A stretch of DNA of 64,000 bases from NCBI RefSeq assembly GCF_014647795.1, contig NZ_BMPW01000009.1, positions 124,001 through 188,000 of the forward strand, read 5' to 3'. A program made the position numbers and the translations under genes. Of this stretch, positions 42,408 through 51,782 are shown one piece after another (within the stretch, counting starts at the first letter, position 1; each line of letters starts with the position of its first letter). A model generated the notes under the pieces. The model worked only from the letters and a program-made list of their open reading frames with translations, was not told the DNA's origin and made no database searches. This DNA is from Actinoplanes campanulatus. GTDB lineage: Bacteria; Actinomycetota; Actinomycetes; Mycobacteriales; Micromonosporaceae.

Positions 42408-42855
42408 CAGGATCTCCGCTCGGCCCGGCCGGGTTCGGGCCGGCCGCGTCCGCCACCAGCGCGGAATAGCTGATCACGGCCGATGACTTCGCTCTCCTGG
42501 CCTCGCTGGCCCGGCTACTGCTCGGTGTGCCTTCGGACCAGGCACGGGGGCTGCCCGCTCCCGGCCGTACCGCCCGTCGCCCGGTGTGGGCGGTCGCGCT
42601 TTCACGAGGGTGGGCGCGCACGGCGGCGGTGTCGTGGTCGCCTACGTGGTCTATCGCCGCGATGGCCGCCCACGTGGCGGCTTTCGTGTGCGTTCACCTC
42701 CGAAGCCCGGTCGGCCGGAACTCTGCGTGAGCGGAGAACCCGGTTCACCGGTTCTTGTGGAGGATAGGCGGGACGACGTCACGCGTACAGGAGAAGGAAG
42801 TCGGCAGGGCCGTGCCGCCGCGGGGAGCGGCGGCACGGGTGTCGCGTGTGGAGTG
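42408..42855. other. Intergenic region between NACHT and pectate lyase genes
   Basis: No convincing gene is seen in these 448 bases; short frames on both strands lack start sites and conserved sequence. The only clear element is the terminator-like hairpin at 42811-42837. Confidence 0.55.
42811..42837 (-). terminator. Terminator-like hairpin after pectate lyase
   Basis: CGTGCCGCCGC and GCGGCGGCACG form a perfect 11-bp stem around the loop GGGGA, 19 bases beyond the pectate lyase stop. There is no T-tract, which is usual for this group. Confidence 0.65.
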
Positions 42856-43806
42856 TCAGACGCTGATGCGGCCGGCGCCCGCGTTGGCGGTGACGATGGA
42901 CTTCACATTGGCGGCCGCGTCAGCGGTGTACGAGTAGGGGATCGACGCGACCGAACCGCCGGTCTGGCCGCTGCCCGAGTTGACCAGCAGGTTGTTGCGG
43001 GCCACCAGGGTTCCGGCGTCGGAGGAGCCTTCGCCCAGGTGGAAGGGGTCGTCGACGTTCTCGAACGAGTTGGCCTCGACCAGGACGCCGGCGCCCTCGG
43101 TGGACGCGACGCCGTACCCGGAATTGTTGTAGTAGTAGTTGTTGTAGACGTGCACCGGGTTGCCGAAACGCACCCGCGGATGCCGCTGGGTCGACGCGTC
43201 GAACCAGTTGTGGTGGTAGGTCACCCGCAGATGACCGACGTCCTGGCTCGCGTTGCTGTCGCTGTGCCCGAGCAGCATGGATTTGTCGTGGGAGAACACC
43301 CGGTTCCACGAGACGGTGATGAAATCGGAACCGCGTTTGATGTCCACGGCGCCGTCGTATCCATTGCTGAAACTATTGTGATCCACCCAGATGTTGGTGG
43401 CCGATTCCTGCACGTTGATCGCGTCGTCGTTCCAGTTCCGGAACGTCAGATTGCGAATGATCACGTTCCGGTCGCCGTTGATGTTGAGCCCGCATCCGAC
43501 GATCGCGGCCCCGGCGTTTCCGATGATCGTCTTGTTGGACCGGACCCGCAGCATGCCGGAGCAGGAGATGGTCCCGGAGACCCGGATGACCGCGGCGGAC
43601 GTCGACCCGACCGCCGTGGTGAGGGCGGACGCGCTGGTCACGGTGGTGGTGGCGGCACTGCCGCCGCCGGTGGTGCCGCCGTTCTGGGTGGCCCATCCGA
43701 CCAGGTCGGTGATCGCGGCGGAGGCCGGCTGGGGTGCGGCCAGCACCGCGCCGACGAGGGCGAGGGGGACGGCGCCCTGTATGAACCGATGAATTCGGCG
43801 ATGCAT
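42856..43806 (-). CDS. Secreted pectate lyase, polysaccharide lyase family 1
   Basis: This 316-residue extracellular enzyme cleaves polygalacturonate by beta-elimination. A signal peptide (MHRRIHRFIQGAVPLALVGAVLAAPQPASA, cleavage near 30) is followed by the right-handed beta-helix with the PL1 signatures NKTIIGN near 90, WVDHNSF near 142, calcium-site and catalytic strands including YDGAVDIKRGSDFITVSWN, and the catalytic Arg region QRHPRVRFG near 208. No carbohydrate-binding module is attached. A GGGAGCGCTCCC operator 70 bases upstream suggests LacI-type sugar control. Confidence 0.94.
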   Translation of the reverse strand: MHRRIHRFIQGAVPLALVGAVLAAPQPASAAITDLVGWATQNGGTTGGGSAATTTVTSASALTTAVGSTSAAVIRVSGTISCSGMLRVRSNKTIIGNAGAAIVGCGLNINGDRNVIIRNLTFRNWNDDAINVQESATNIWVDHNSFSNGYDGAVDIKRGSDFITVSWNRVFSHDKSMLLGHSDSNASQDVGHLRVTYHHNWFDASTQRHPRVRFGNPVHVYNNYYYNNSGYGVASTEGAGVLVEANSFENVDDPFHLGEGSSDAGTLVARNNLLVNSGSGQTGGSVASIPYSYTADAAANVKSIVTANAGAGRISV

Positions 43807-43875
43807 TGTGGTGCTCCTTCTCAGATTTCACCGACCCGTCGACCGGCGCCCGATCGACGGATCTCGGGGGATGAG

Positions 43876-43887
43876 GGGAGCGCTCCC
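43876..43887. promoter_or_regulatory. LacI-type palindromic operator upstream of pectate lyase
   Basis: GGGAGCGCTCCC is a perfect 12-bp palindrome of the kind bound by LacI-family sugar regulators in front of actinomycete carbohydrate-degradation genes. It is 70 bases upstream of the pectate lyase ATG. The regulator is not in the window. Confidence 0.75.
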
Positions 43888-44016
43888 GGCCTTAGAAAAA
43901 CATAGGCCCGGATGGATGGGAAGAGATATCCGTTTGCAGGATTTCTGCAACAACTATGCGAATCGCCCCGGCCCGGCCCGTATGGGCAGGTCCGGGGCGA
44001 AACGGAAAGGGGTGTC

Positions 44017-45483
44017 TCAGTTCGGGTCGATCGTCACCGTGACGAGCCCGGTGCCGGGCACCCGGTCCGCCTTCGGCACCGCCTTGCGCACCATCGACGT
44101 GGTCGCCTTCAGCGTGTCCAGGACGGCGATGTAGGAGCGGGCGCCGACCGGCTGGTACCGGTCGTAGATCTCCCGCAGGCAGTCGCCGGTGACCAGCGTG
44201 ATCGCCGGCCCGGCCGTCTTCAGCGCGGCGAGCACGTCCTGGTCCGACCCGGCGACGGTGCGGCCGCGCTCCAGGACGCAGGCGCTGAACCGGAACACGT
44301 CGGCGACACTGCGCCCGGCGTCGGACAGCCCGGTCGCCTGGAGCAGCGAGCGAACCGCCGGGTCGCCCTCCTGTCCCTTGGCCAGCGCGTCCCGGGCCGC
44401 CGTGCCGAACTCCTGGTGTGCCTGGAGCAGCGCCTCGGCGGTGCTGCCACGCAGCGCCCGGCTGTTGGGCAGCAGCAGGTCCAGGTGGCGCAGGCCGGAG
44501 TCGAGAGCGATCACCGACCAGTCCAGCCGCCCGGACAGGGTCACCGGGTCCTTGCGGCCGGGCGTCAGCTCCAGCGTGACGACCTGGCCGCCGCCCACCG
44601 CGACCGAACCGTCCAGGTACGTCAGGATCGTGTCCCGCACCCCGTCGAGAGAGCCGGCCTCGGACGTCGGCGCCGGGCGGACCGAGCCGTCGTCCGGCAG
44701 GTCCAGCACCATCGGGAAGGGGAACCGGTTGCGGACCCTGATCTGCTGCGATCCGGTGCCGGAGATCACACAGGCGTCGACCCGGCCGGCCGGGACCGAC
44801 ACGTTACGGACCGTGACGTTCGACGCCTTCGGCTCGCAGGAGAGTTCCTGCCGGGCGCCGGTCAGGTGCTCGAGGGTCTGCTCCAGCGACGCGGCGGCGC
44901 CGGCTCGCGCGTACCCCCAGAAGGTCCCGGCGGTGCCGGGCTTGACCGGCAGCGCCGCGCCCGAGCCGGTCCGGATGGTGTCGCCGGTGGCGTCCGAGGT
45001 GACCTGCCAGGTGCCCAGCACGAAACCGTCGAACAGCGCCGTGTCGCCGCTGACCGCGCGCTCGACCGCGTCGGTGGCGGTGGCGGTCAGCGGGAACCAG
45101 CCGCCCAGCTCGGCCGACCAGGCGAAGACGTTGAGCATCTCCGGCCGCACCCCGGCGGGCAGCTCGCCGTAGTCGAGGGTGACCCGAGCCTTGGTCAGGT
45201 TGCCGCTCTCGAAGGTGACATCAATCATGTCGCCGACCGGGACGATGCCGGCCGGAAGCGGCCGGTCGTCCGGCAGTGGCTCACGGCTGAACCGGACCCG
45301 GGTCTCGCCCTGCGTGACGCCTGGCTGAGTGCTCAACACGACGTGTCCGTTCAAACCGGACAGTCCGCCGCCTTCGGACGCGACCAGTTGTGTCCCCAGG
45401 ACGCCGATCGGGCCGCAGGCTGCCAGGCCCGCTCCGAACGCGGCCAGCAGACCGCCGGCCAGAATCCCCCGTACGAGTTTCAT
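44017..45483 (-). CDS. Putative lipoprotein, unknown function
   Basis: This is a 488-residue exported protein. The N-terminus MKLVRGILAGGLLAAFGAGLAAC carries a lipobox (LAAC, Cys near 23), so it should be lipid-anchored outside the membrane (the leading residues are summarised, not a motif). Residues 50-130 look like beta-sandwich repeats (FESGNLTKARVTLDYGEL, MLNVFAWSAELGGWFPL). Four later Cys may form disulfides. ATG 45483 has GGGAGGG 5 bases upstream; the much longer frame upstream is noncoding. I do not recognise the family. It stands alone, divergent from the potassium transporter gene. Confidence 0.78.
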   Translation of the reverse strand: MKLVRGILAGGLLAAFGAGLAACGPIGVLGTQLVASEGGGLSGLNGHVVLSTQPGVTQGETRVRFSREPLPDDRPLPAGIVPVGDMIDVTFESGNLTKARVTLDYGELPAGVRPEMLNVFAWSAELGGWFPLTATATDAVERAVSGDTALFDGFVLGTWQVTSDATGDTIRTGSGAALPVKPGTAGTFWGYARAGAAASLEQTLEHLTGARQELSCEPKASNVTVRNVSVPAGRVDACVISGTGSQQIRVRNRFPFPMVLDLPDDGSVRPAPTSEAGSLDGVRDTILTYLDGSVAVGGGQVVTLELTPGRKDPVTLSGRLDWSVIALDSGLRHLDLLLPNSRALRGSTAEALLQAHQEFGTAARDALAKGQEGDPAVRSLLQATGLSDAGRSVADVFRFSACVLERGRTVAGSDQDVLAALKTAGPAITLVTGDCLREIYDRYQPVGARSYIAVLDTLKATTSMVRKAVPKADRVPGTGLVTVTIDPN

Positions 45484-45692
45484 GTTGCCCTCCCCGGCGG
45501 AGGAGGATAACCGGCGTATGTGAATTCCGGTTACCGACCGCAACGTGTCAACCGTCGCACTCCCGGCCCCCGTTGCCCTCGCATCGTATCGTCGTGGCCA
45601 CAACCCGGGCTGCCCCGGGGGAGTGAGACCAGTCGATCCAGGGGCTGGCAACCCTCGTCGAGCGCGGGGCGCATGCCGGGTGATATGAACCT
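45484..45692. other. Intergenic region upstream of ktrB
   Basis: Some 209 bases lie between divergent genes. The stretch contains G+C-rich stem sequences (CCCGGG, GGGGCTGGC) but no clear match to the c-di-AMP riboswitch core that precedes some potassium-transport genes. I see no other element. Confidence 0.45.
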
Positions 45693-47030
45693 TTGGTGCG
45701 ATCACCCTGGCGGCATCCGGCTCGTGTCGTGCCGTTCGCGTTCCTCGTCCTGATCATCGCCGGCACCGGCCTGATGATGCTGCCGGCCGCGCGGGCCGAG
45801 CCCGGGCACGCGCCGTTCGTCACCGCACTGTTCACCGCGGCCTCCGCGGTCTGCGTCACCGGCCTGTCCGTCGTCGACACCCCGACCTACTGGTCCACCT
45901 TCGGTCAGGTGCTGCTGACCGTGCTGTCGCAGATCGGCGGCTTCGGGATCATGACCCTGGCCACGCTGCTCAGCATGCTCGTGTCGCGCCGGCTCGGGCT
46001 GCGCGGCCGCCTGCTCGCGCAGGCCGAGAGCGCCGGCCTCACCGGCGCGAACCTGGCCGGCCTGCTGCGCCGGGTGGCGATGGTCATGCTCATCGCGGAG
46101 AGCGCCATCACCGTCGTGCTCACCCTGCGTTTCTGGCTCGGGTACGACTACACGTTCGGCCGTGCGTTGTGGGAGGCCGTGTTCCATGCCGTGCAGGCGT
46201 TCAACAACGCCGGGTTCGCCCTCTACTCCGACAGTCTCGTCGGATTCGTGACCGATCCGTGGATCTGCGTCACCCTGGCGCTCGGCGTACTGGCGGGTTC
46301 GATCGGCTTTCCGGTCCTGTTCGAACTCGCGCGCGAGTGGCGTACCCCCGGATGTTGGTCGACCCACACCTGGCTGACGGTGATCGGAAGCCTGATCTTC
46401 ACGCTCGTCGGGTTCGTGGTCTTCCTGGTCTTCGAATGGCGCAATCCGGGCACACTCGGGCCGTTGAGCACATCGGGCAAGGTGCTGGCCGCGTTCACCC
46501 AGGACGTGATGACCCGGTCCGGCGGCTTCAACAGCGTCGACCTGGGCAATCTGAACAGCGAGACGATCGCGGTCACCAACGGCCTGATGTTCGTCGGCGG
46601 CGGCAGCGCGAGCACCGCCGGCGGCATCAAGATCACGACGTTCCTGCTGCTGGCGTACGTGATCTGGGCGGAGATCCGCGGCGAGCCGGACGTGGTGATC
46701 CGCAAACGGCGGATCGCCGAGGAGACCCAGCGGCAGGCCGTCACCGTGGCACTGCTGGGCGTCGCGCTGGTCGCCACCGGTACGGTCGTGCTGGACGCGC
46801 TCACCGACGGCATCCCGTTCGACCGCGTGCTGTTCGAGGTCACGTCGGCGTTCGCGACGGTCGGGCTGAGCACCGGCATCACCGCCGGCCTGCCGCCCTC
46901 CGGCCAGGTCGTCCTGGTCGTCCTGATGTTCTGCGGCCGGGTCGGCACCATCGCGGTCGGCACCGCGATCGCCCTCAACACCCGCCGCCGGCTCTACCGC
47001 TACCCGGAGGAGAGACCCCTCGTTGGCTGA
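45693..47030 (+). CDS. ktrB: Potassium uptake channel subunit KtrB (TrkH family)
   Basis: This 445-residue membrane protein has four repeated helix-pore-helix units. The filter glycines are visible in SAVCVTGLSV near 54, AFNNAGFALY near 170, TRSGGFNSVD near 272 and FATVGLSTGI near 388. Together with the KtrA gating ring, whose gene overlaps by 8 bases, it imports K+ with Na+ or H+. The start is TTG 45693 or GTG 45696; the ribosome site is poor at both. In related bacteria the complex is inhibited by c-di-AMP. Confidence 0.92.
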   Translation: MVRSPWRHPARVVPFAFLVLIIAGTGLMMLPAARAEPGHAPFVTALFTAASAVCVTGLSVVDTPTYWSTFGQVLLTVLSQIGGFGIMTLATLLSMLVSRRLGLRGRLLAQAESAGLTGANLAGLLRRVAMVMLIAESAITVVLTLRFWLGYDYTFGRALWEAVFHAVQAFNNAGFALYSDSLVGFVTDPWICVTLALGVLAGSIGFPVLFELAREWRTPGCWSTHTWLTVIGSLIFTLVGFVVFLVFEWRNPGTLGPLSTSGKVLAAFTQDVMTRSGGFNSVDLGNLNSETIAVTNGLMFVGGGSASTAGGIKITTFLLLAYVIWAEIRGEPDVVIRKRRIAEETQRQAVTVALLGVALVATGTVVLDALTDGIPFDRVLFEVTSAFATVGLSTGITAGLPPSGQVVLVVLMFCGRVGTIAVGTAIALNTRRRLYRYPEERPLVG

Positions 47031-47694
47031 CGAGAAACCGCCCAAGGGCGGCCACGTCGCGGTGATCGGCCTCGGCCGGTTCGGCGGCGCGGTCGCGGAA
47101 TCGCTGCTGGAACTGGGTTACGAGGTGCTCGGCGTCGACAGCGACCCGCGCCTCGTCCAGGACTGGTCGGACCGGCTCACCCAGGTCGCCGAGGCCGACG
47201 CCACCGACGAGGAGGCGCTGCGCCAGCTCGGCGTACACGAGTTCGGGCGGGCCGTCGTCGGCATCGGCACCAACCTGGAGACCAGCGTCCTCACCGTGCT
47301 CACCCTCGCCGAGATCGGCGTGCCGGAGATCTGGGCCAAGGCGACGAGCGTGAAACACGGCAAGATCCTGTCCTCGGTCGGCGCCGACCACGTCGTCTTC
47401 CCCGAGTCGGACATGGGCGAACGGGTCGCCCACCTGATCACCGGCCGCATGCTCGACTACATCGAGTTCGACGACGGCTTCGCCATCGCCAAGGTCCGCG
47501 CCCCGCGCGGCGCCGCCGGGCGCACCCTCGGCGACCTCGCCCTCCGCACCAGGTGGGGGGTCACGGTGGTCGGCACCAAACGCCCCGGCGAGGATTTCGT
47601 GTACGCCCGCCCCGAAACCGTCATCCCGGAGAACGCCGTCCTGATCGTCGCCGGCGACACCGCCAAGGTCGAGTCCTACGCCGCCGAGAACTGA
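47023..47694 (+). CDS. ktrA: Potassium uptake regulator KtrA (TrkA N/C domains)
   Basis: This 223-residue cytosolic gating protein has an N-terminal RCK/TrkA_N Rossmann domain (VAVIGLGRFGGAVAESL near 13, VLGVDSDP near 34) and a C-terminal TrkA_C domain (about 140-223, AVLIVAGDTAKVE near the end). It binds nucleotides and c-di-AMP and opens or closes KtrB. TTG 47023 overlaps the ktrB end by 8 bases; GGAGGAG lies about 11 bases upstream. Confidence 0.92.
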   Translation: MADEKPPKGGHVAVIGLGRFGGAVAESLLELGYEVLGVDSDPRLVQDWSDRLTQVAEADATDEEALRQLGVHEFGRAVVGIGTNLETSVLTVLTLAEIGVPEIWAKATSVKHGKILSSVGADHVVFPESDMGERVAHLITGRMLDYIEFDDGFAIAKVRAPRGAAGRTLGDLALRTRWGVTVVGTKRPGEDFVYARPETVIPENAVLIVAGDTAKVESYAAEN

Positions 47695-47757
47695 CCCCGG
47701 GGCCCCGGCTGGTCCGCTGAATTTGGGGTGGTGGCGTGGCCGGGGGAGGATCGGGGC

Positions 47758-50700
47758 GTGAGTGGGAACGGGGACCGGCTTCGGGTCGGGCTGCTCGGGG
47801 AGCTTCGGGTGTGCCGGGGGGACGTCGATGTGACGGTGCCCGGCGCCCGGCTGCGGGGGCTGCTCGTGCGGCTCGCGGTGGCCGGTGGGCGCCCGGTTCC
47901 GGCCGGGGCACTCGCCAGCGCGGTGTGGCCCGAGGAGCAGCCCGGGGATCCGGCCAACGCCCTGCAGTCGCTGATCTCCCGGCTGCGGCGGCTGCTCGGC
48001 GGCGGGGACACCGTCACCCAGGCCGAGGGCGGCTACCGGCTGGCGGTCGAGGCCGAGGACGTGGATGCCGGCCGGTTCGAGCGGCTGGTGGCGGACGGGC
48101 GGGAGTGGCTGCGCGGTGACCAGCCGCAGGCGGCGGCCGGCGTGCTGCGGGAGGCGGTCGCGCTGGTGCGCGGGCCGGTCGCGGCGGAGCTGGGGGAGGT
48201 GGCGCCGGCCCACGCCGTCCGGCTCGGGCGGGTGATCGTCGAGGCGGGCGCCGACCTGGCCGAGGCCGAGGTGGCGCTGGGTGAGCTGGACCGGGCCGCG
48301 GACCGGCTGACCGGGCTGCTGGCCGAGCATCCGCTCAACGAACGGCTGGCCGGGCTGCTCATCGACGCGCTCGCCGGTCAGGGGCGGCAGGGCGAGGCGC
48401 TCGCCGTCTACGAGCGGATCCGGGAACGGCTCGCCGACCAGCTCGGGGCCGACCCGGGGGCGGCGCTGCGGGAGCGGCATCTGCGGTTGTTGCGCGGTGC
48501 TCCGGTCGTACCCCCGAGAGGTGTTGTTCCTGAGGCCGGACCACCGAAAAGGGTGAGTGAGGGCAATCTGCCCGCGCCGCTGACCAGCTTCATCGGGCGG
48601 GAGGACGACCTGGCCCGGATCGATGCGCTGCTGACGCGCGGGCGGCTGGTCACCGTGCTCGGACCGGGTGGCGCGGGCAAGACCCGGCTGGCGCTGGAGG
48701 CGGCCCGGCGGTACGGCGACCACTACCGGGACGGGACCTGGCTGGTCGACCTGGCGTCGGTGACCGAACCGGCGAAGGTCGGCGCGGCCGTGGTGGCCGC
48801 GGCGGGGCTGCGCGGCTCGGCGCTGTTCGAGACCGCCAACCGGGCCCGCCCGGACGGCCGCGACGACCTGGACGTGCTCGCCGAGCGGCTCAGCGGGCGG
48901 GAGATCCTGCTGCTCGTCGACAACTGTGAGCACCTGGTCGACGCGGTCGCGCATCTGCTGTCGCGGCTGCTGGTGTGCTGCCCGCGGCTGCGGGTGCTGG
49001 CGACCAGCCGGGAGCCGCTCGCGGTGGACGGCGAGTCGCTGGTGCCGTTGGGGCCGCTCGGCCTGCCCGAACCGGGCGCCCGCGCGGTGGAGGCGGCCGG
49101 GGCCCCGGCGGTGCGGCTGTTCGCGGAGCGGGCCGGTGCGGTGCGGCCCGGGTTCACGGTCGGCGACGGCACGGTGGGTGACATCGTCCGGATCGTGCGC
49201 GGGCTGGACGGGCTGCCGCTCGCCCTCGAACTGGCCGCGGCCCGGCTGCGCACCCTCGGGCTGGCCGAGCTGGCGGACGGGCTCTCCGACCGGTTCCGGC
49301 TGCTCACCACCGGTAGCCGTACCGCCCAGCCGCGGCACCGCACGCTGCGCGCGGTGATCGCCTGGAGCTGGGATCTGCTGGACGACGCCGAACGTGTCAT
49401 GGCCGAGCACGTCGCGGTGCTGCCCGGTGGGGTCACGGTGGCCTCGGCCGCCGCGGTCAGCGGGTCCGGCGCCGCCACCGCCGATCTGCTGGCCGGTCTG
49501 GTCGACCGGTCGCTGCTCCAGCTGGCGCCGGGCGGCCGCTACCGGATGTTGGAGACGATCCGCGAGTACGGCCTGGAACGTCTCGCCGAGCAGGGTGTGC
49601 TCGGCGAGGTCCGGGCCCGGGCGGCCGCGCACCTGGCCGCGCTGGTCGCCCACCACGACCCGCTGCTGCGCACCGCCGGGCAGATGGCCGCGATCCGGGT
49701 GCTGCGCGCCGAGTACGACAACGCCCTCGCCGCCCTGCGTCACCTCTGCGACGCCGGGGACGCCCCGGCTGCGCTCGCGCTCGCGCTGGACCTGTGCTGG
49801 TACTGGCACATGATGGGCCGGCACGCCGACGCCGCGTACTGGCTGGCCGAGGCGCTCGCCGTGCCCGGCGACACCGACCCGGTGCTGGCCGACTGCGCGG
49901 AGGCGGTGATGGCCATCAACCGGGGCGGCACCGAGCCGTCCCCGATCGGGGAGACCGCCGCGCGCCGTCAGGACCGTCTGCGGGTCCTCGCCCAGCGGCT
50001 CGGCAGGCATCCGGAGCTGCCCGGCCCGGCCGGCGTCATCGCCACCATGGCCCTCTACTTCGCCGGGGAGAAGGAGCTCGCGGACCGCCGGATCGAGCAG
50101 CTCATCACCGGGCCGGACCGGTGGAAGGCGGCGCTGGCCCACATGTACCGGGCCCAGGTCGCCGAGAACGACGGCGACACGCGCGGGCTGGCGGTGAACG
50201 CCGGGGCGGCCCTCGACGCGTTCCGCGAGATCGGCGACCGGTGGGGTCAGGCGTCGGTGCTGCCGCTGCGCGCCCTGATCCGCCAGTTCGACGGCGATCT
50301 GGACGGGGCGCTCACCGATCTACGGGCGGCCCGGGCGTTCGCGGCCGAGTTCGGTTCGCTGGACGTCAACGACGAGATCTTCATCGACCTGCGCTGGGCC
50401 GACCTGCACATGCGCCGCGGCGACCCGGCCGAGGCGACGGCCGCGCTGGCGACCGCCCGGCAGCGTGCCGAGCGGTCCGGGAACCGGGAGATCGGGCTGC
50501 TGGTCGACGCGCTCGAGGCCGGGATGCTGATCTGGCAGGGCGAGCTGGACCGCGGCGAAGAACTGATCAACCGGGCCGCCGACGGGCTGGGGGTGGACGC
50601 CGAGGAGATGCCGATGATGGGCGGCGACCACGGCACCGCCATCGTCGGCGCGGTCCGGGCGTCGGTGGCGCTGCGCCGCGGCGACCCGGGTACGGCGGAG

Positions 50701-51039
50701 AAGGCGCTGCTGGCCGCCTACCCGGCCGCCCTGGAGACCCACGACATGCCGATTCTCGCGCTGGTGGCGGTCGCCGCCGCCGGGCTGGCCGGGCTGCACG
50801 GCCGGCACCGGGACGCGGCGGTGCTGCTGGGCGCGTCGGCCCGGCTGCGAGGGGCCCACGACCACACCGACCTCAACGTGGCGAAGGTGGCCACGGAGGC
50901 CCGGGCGGCGCTGGGGGACGAGGGGTTCGGGGAGGCGTACGGAGTCGGCTGGACCCTGGACGCGGAAGCCGCGCGGAGTCTGGTCGACCCCGCGCGGCGA
51001 ACACTTGGCCCTGCGCTCCCTCAGGCCCTGCGTGAGTAG
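47758..51039 (+). CDS. SARP/AfsR-type regulator (HTH, BTAD, NB-ARC ATPase, TPR)
   Basis: This is a 1093-residue regulator. An OmpR-type winged helix (about 8-90) and BTAD domain (about 95-245) make up the SARP part. An NB-ARC-like ATPase (Walker A GPGGAGKTR near 302, Walker B EILLLVDNCEH near 382, GLDGLPLALELAAARL near 480) is followed by tetratricopeptide-like repeats to the end. Such proteins activate secondary-metabolite or transport genes. GTG 47758 has GGGGGAGGA 7 bases upstream. Its end overlaps the convergent exporter permease gene by 19 bases. Confidence 0.92.
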   Translation: MSGNGDRLRVGLLGELRVCRGDVDVTVPGARLRGLLVRLAVAGGRPVPAGALASAVWPEEQPGDPANALQSLISRLRRLLGGGDTVTQAEGGYRLAVEAEDVDAGRFERLVADGREWLRGDQPQAAAGVLREAVALVRGPVAAELGEVAPAHAVRLGRVIVEAGADLAEAEVALGELDRAADRLTGLLAEHPLNERLAGLLIDALAGQGRQGEALAVYERIRERLADQLGADPGAALRERHLRLLRGAPVVPPRGVVPEAGPPKRVSEGNLPAPLTSFIGREDDLARIDALLTRGRLVTVLGPGGAGKTRLALEAARRYGDHYRDGTWLVDLASVTEPAKVGAAVVAAAGLRGSALFETANRARPDGRDDLDVLAERLSGREILLLVDNCEHLVDAVAHLLSRLLVCCPRLRVLATSREPLAVDGESLVPLGPLGLPEPGARAVEAAGAPAVRLFAERAGAVRPGFTVGDGTVGDIVRIVRGLDGLPLALELAAARLRTLGLAELADGLSDRFRLLTTGSRTAQPRHRTLRAVIAWSWDLLDDAERVMAEHVAVLPGGVTVASAAAVSGSGAATADLLAGLVDRSLLQLAPGGRYRMLETIREYGLERLAEQGVLGEVRARAAAHLAALVAHHDPLLRTAGQMAAIRVLRAEYDNALAALRHLCDAGDAPAALALALDLCWYWHMMGRHADAAYWLAEALAVPGDTDPVLADCAEAVMAINRGGTEPSPIGETAARRQDRLRVLAQRLGRHPELPGPAGVIATMALYFAGEKELADRRIEQLITGPDRWKAALAHMYRAQVAENDGDTRGLAVNAGAALDAFREIGDRWGQASVLPLRALIRQFDGDLDGALTDLRAARAFAAEFGSLDVNDEIFIDLRWADLHMRRGDPAEATAALATARQRAERSGNREIGLLVDALEAGMLIWQGELDRGEELINRAADGLGVDAEEMPMMGGDHGTAIVGAVRASVALRRGDPGTAEKALLAAYPAALETHDMPILALVAVAAAGLAGLHGRHRDAAVLLGASARLRGAHDHTDLNVAKVATEARAALGDEGFGEAYGVGWTLDAEAARSLVDPARRTLGPALPQALRE

Positions 51040-51782
51040 GCGCGCAGCGCCAGCGGCACGAACACCACCAGCAGCCCGGCCATCCACAGCAGCGTGGTGG
51101 TCAGCGGCCCGGCGACCGGCCCGCCGACGAGCAGCCCCCGGATCGCCTCGACCAGCGGCGTGATCGGGTTGACCGCCACGAACGCCTGCAACCAGCCGGG
51201 CAGCGTGTCGGTCGACACGAACACGTTGGAGCCGAACGTCAGCGGCAGCACCAGCAGGAACATGATGCCCTGCACCGCGCCGGAGGTCCGGACCATCATG
51301 CCGACCCAGACCGAGATCCAGCAGAAGCACAGCCCGAAGCCGATGGACAGCGCCACCGCGCCGAGCGCCGGCAGGACACCGGTCTCCACCCGGAACCCCA
51401 TGATCGTGCCGAAGAGCAGCAGGCTCACGCACACCGACAGATAGCGGATCACGTCGGCGGACACCGCACCGATCAGCGGTGCGGCCCGGGAGATCGGCAG
51501 CGACCGGAACCGGTCGAAGACGCCCTTCTCGATGTCCGCGTTCAGGTTCTGGCCGAGCGCCACCCCGCCCATGGCCAGCGACTGCGCCAGCATGCCCGGT
51601 AACAGGAACTGGAGGTACGCGTGCCGGTCGCCGTCCGCGATGGCGCCGCCGAACAGGTAGGTGAACAGCAGCAGGAAGATCACCGGCTGGATCGTGACGT
51701 CGATCAGCGCCTCCGGTGTCCGCATCGTCTTGATGAGGCTGCGCTTGGCCAGGGCCGCGCTGTGCATGGCGATCGCGGTCAT
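51021..51782 (-). CDS. ABC-2 type exporter permease, DrrB-like
   Basis: This 253-residue permease has six membrane helices (about 25-45, 60-80, 105-130, 140-165, 170-190 and 225-245) and the ABC-2 signature NPITPLVEAIRGLLVG near 210. Start ATG 51782 overlaps the ATPase stop as ATGA. It forms a drug- or antibiotic-export complex with the ATPase of the preceding gene. The SARP regulator converges on it, so self-resistance or metabolite export is plausible. Confidence 0.92.
   Translation of the reverse strand: MTAIAMHSAALAKRSLIKTMRTPEALIDVTIQPVIFLLLFTYLFGGAIADGDRHAYLQFLLPGMLAQSLAMGGVALGQNLNADIEKGVFDRFRSLPISRAAPLIGAVSADVIRYLSVCVSLLLFGTIMGFRVETGVLPALGAVALSIGFGLCFCWISVWVGMMVRTSGAVQGIMFLLVLPLTFGSNVFVSTDTLPGWLQAFVAVNPITPLVEAIRGLLVGGPVAGPLTTTLLWMAGLLVVFVPLALRAYSRRA

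Noticed and set aside
45560-45690. Possible c-di-AMP riboswitch upstream of ktrB
   Set aside because: Some G-rich and GGGTGA-like pieces occur, but the conserved core order of the ydaO-type riboswitch could not be found.
46975-50142. A 1055-residue minus-strand frame across ktrA and the SARP regulator
   Set aside because: A shadow frame without recognisable domains.
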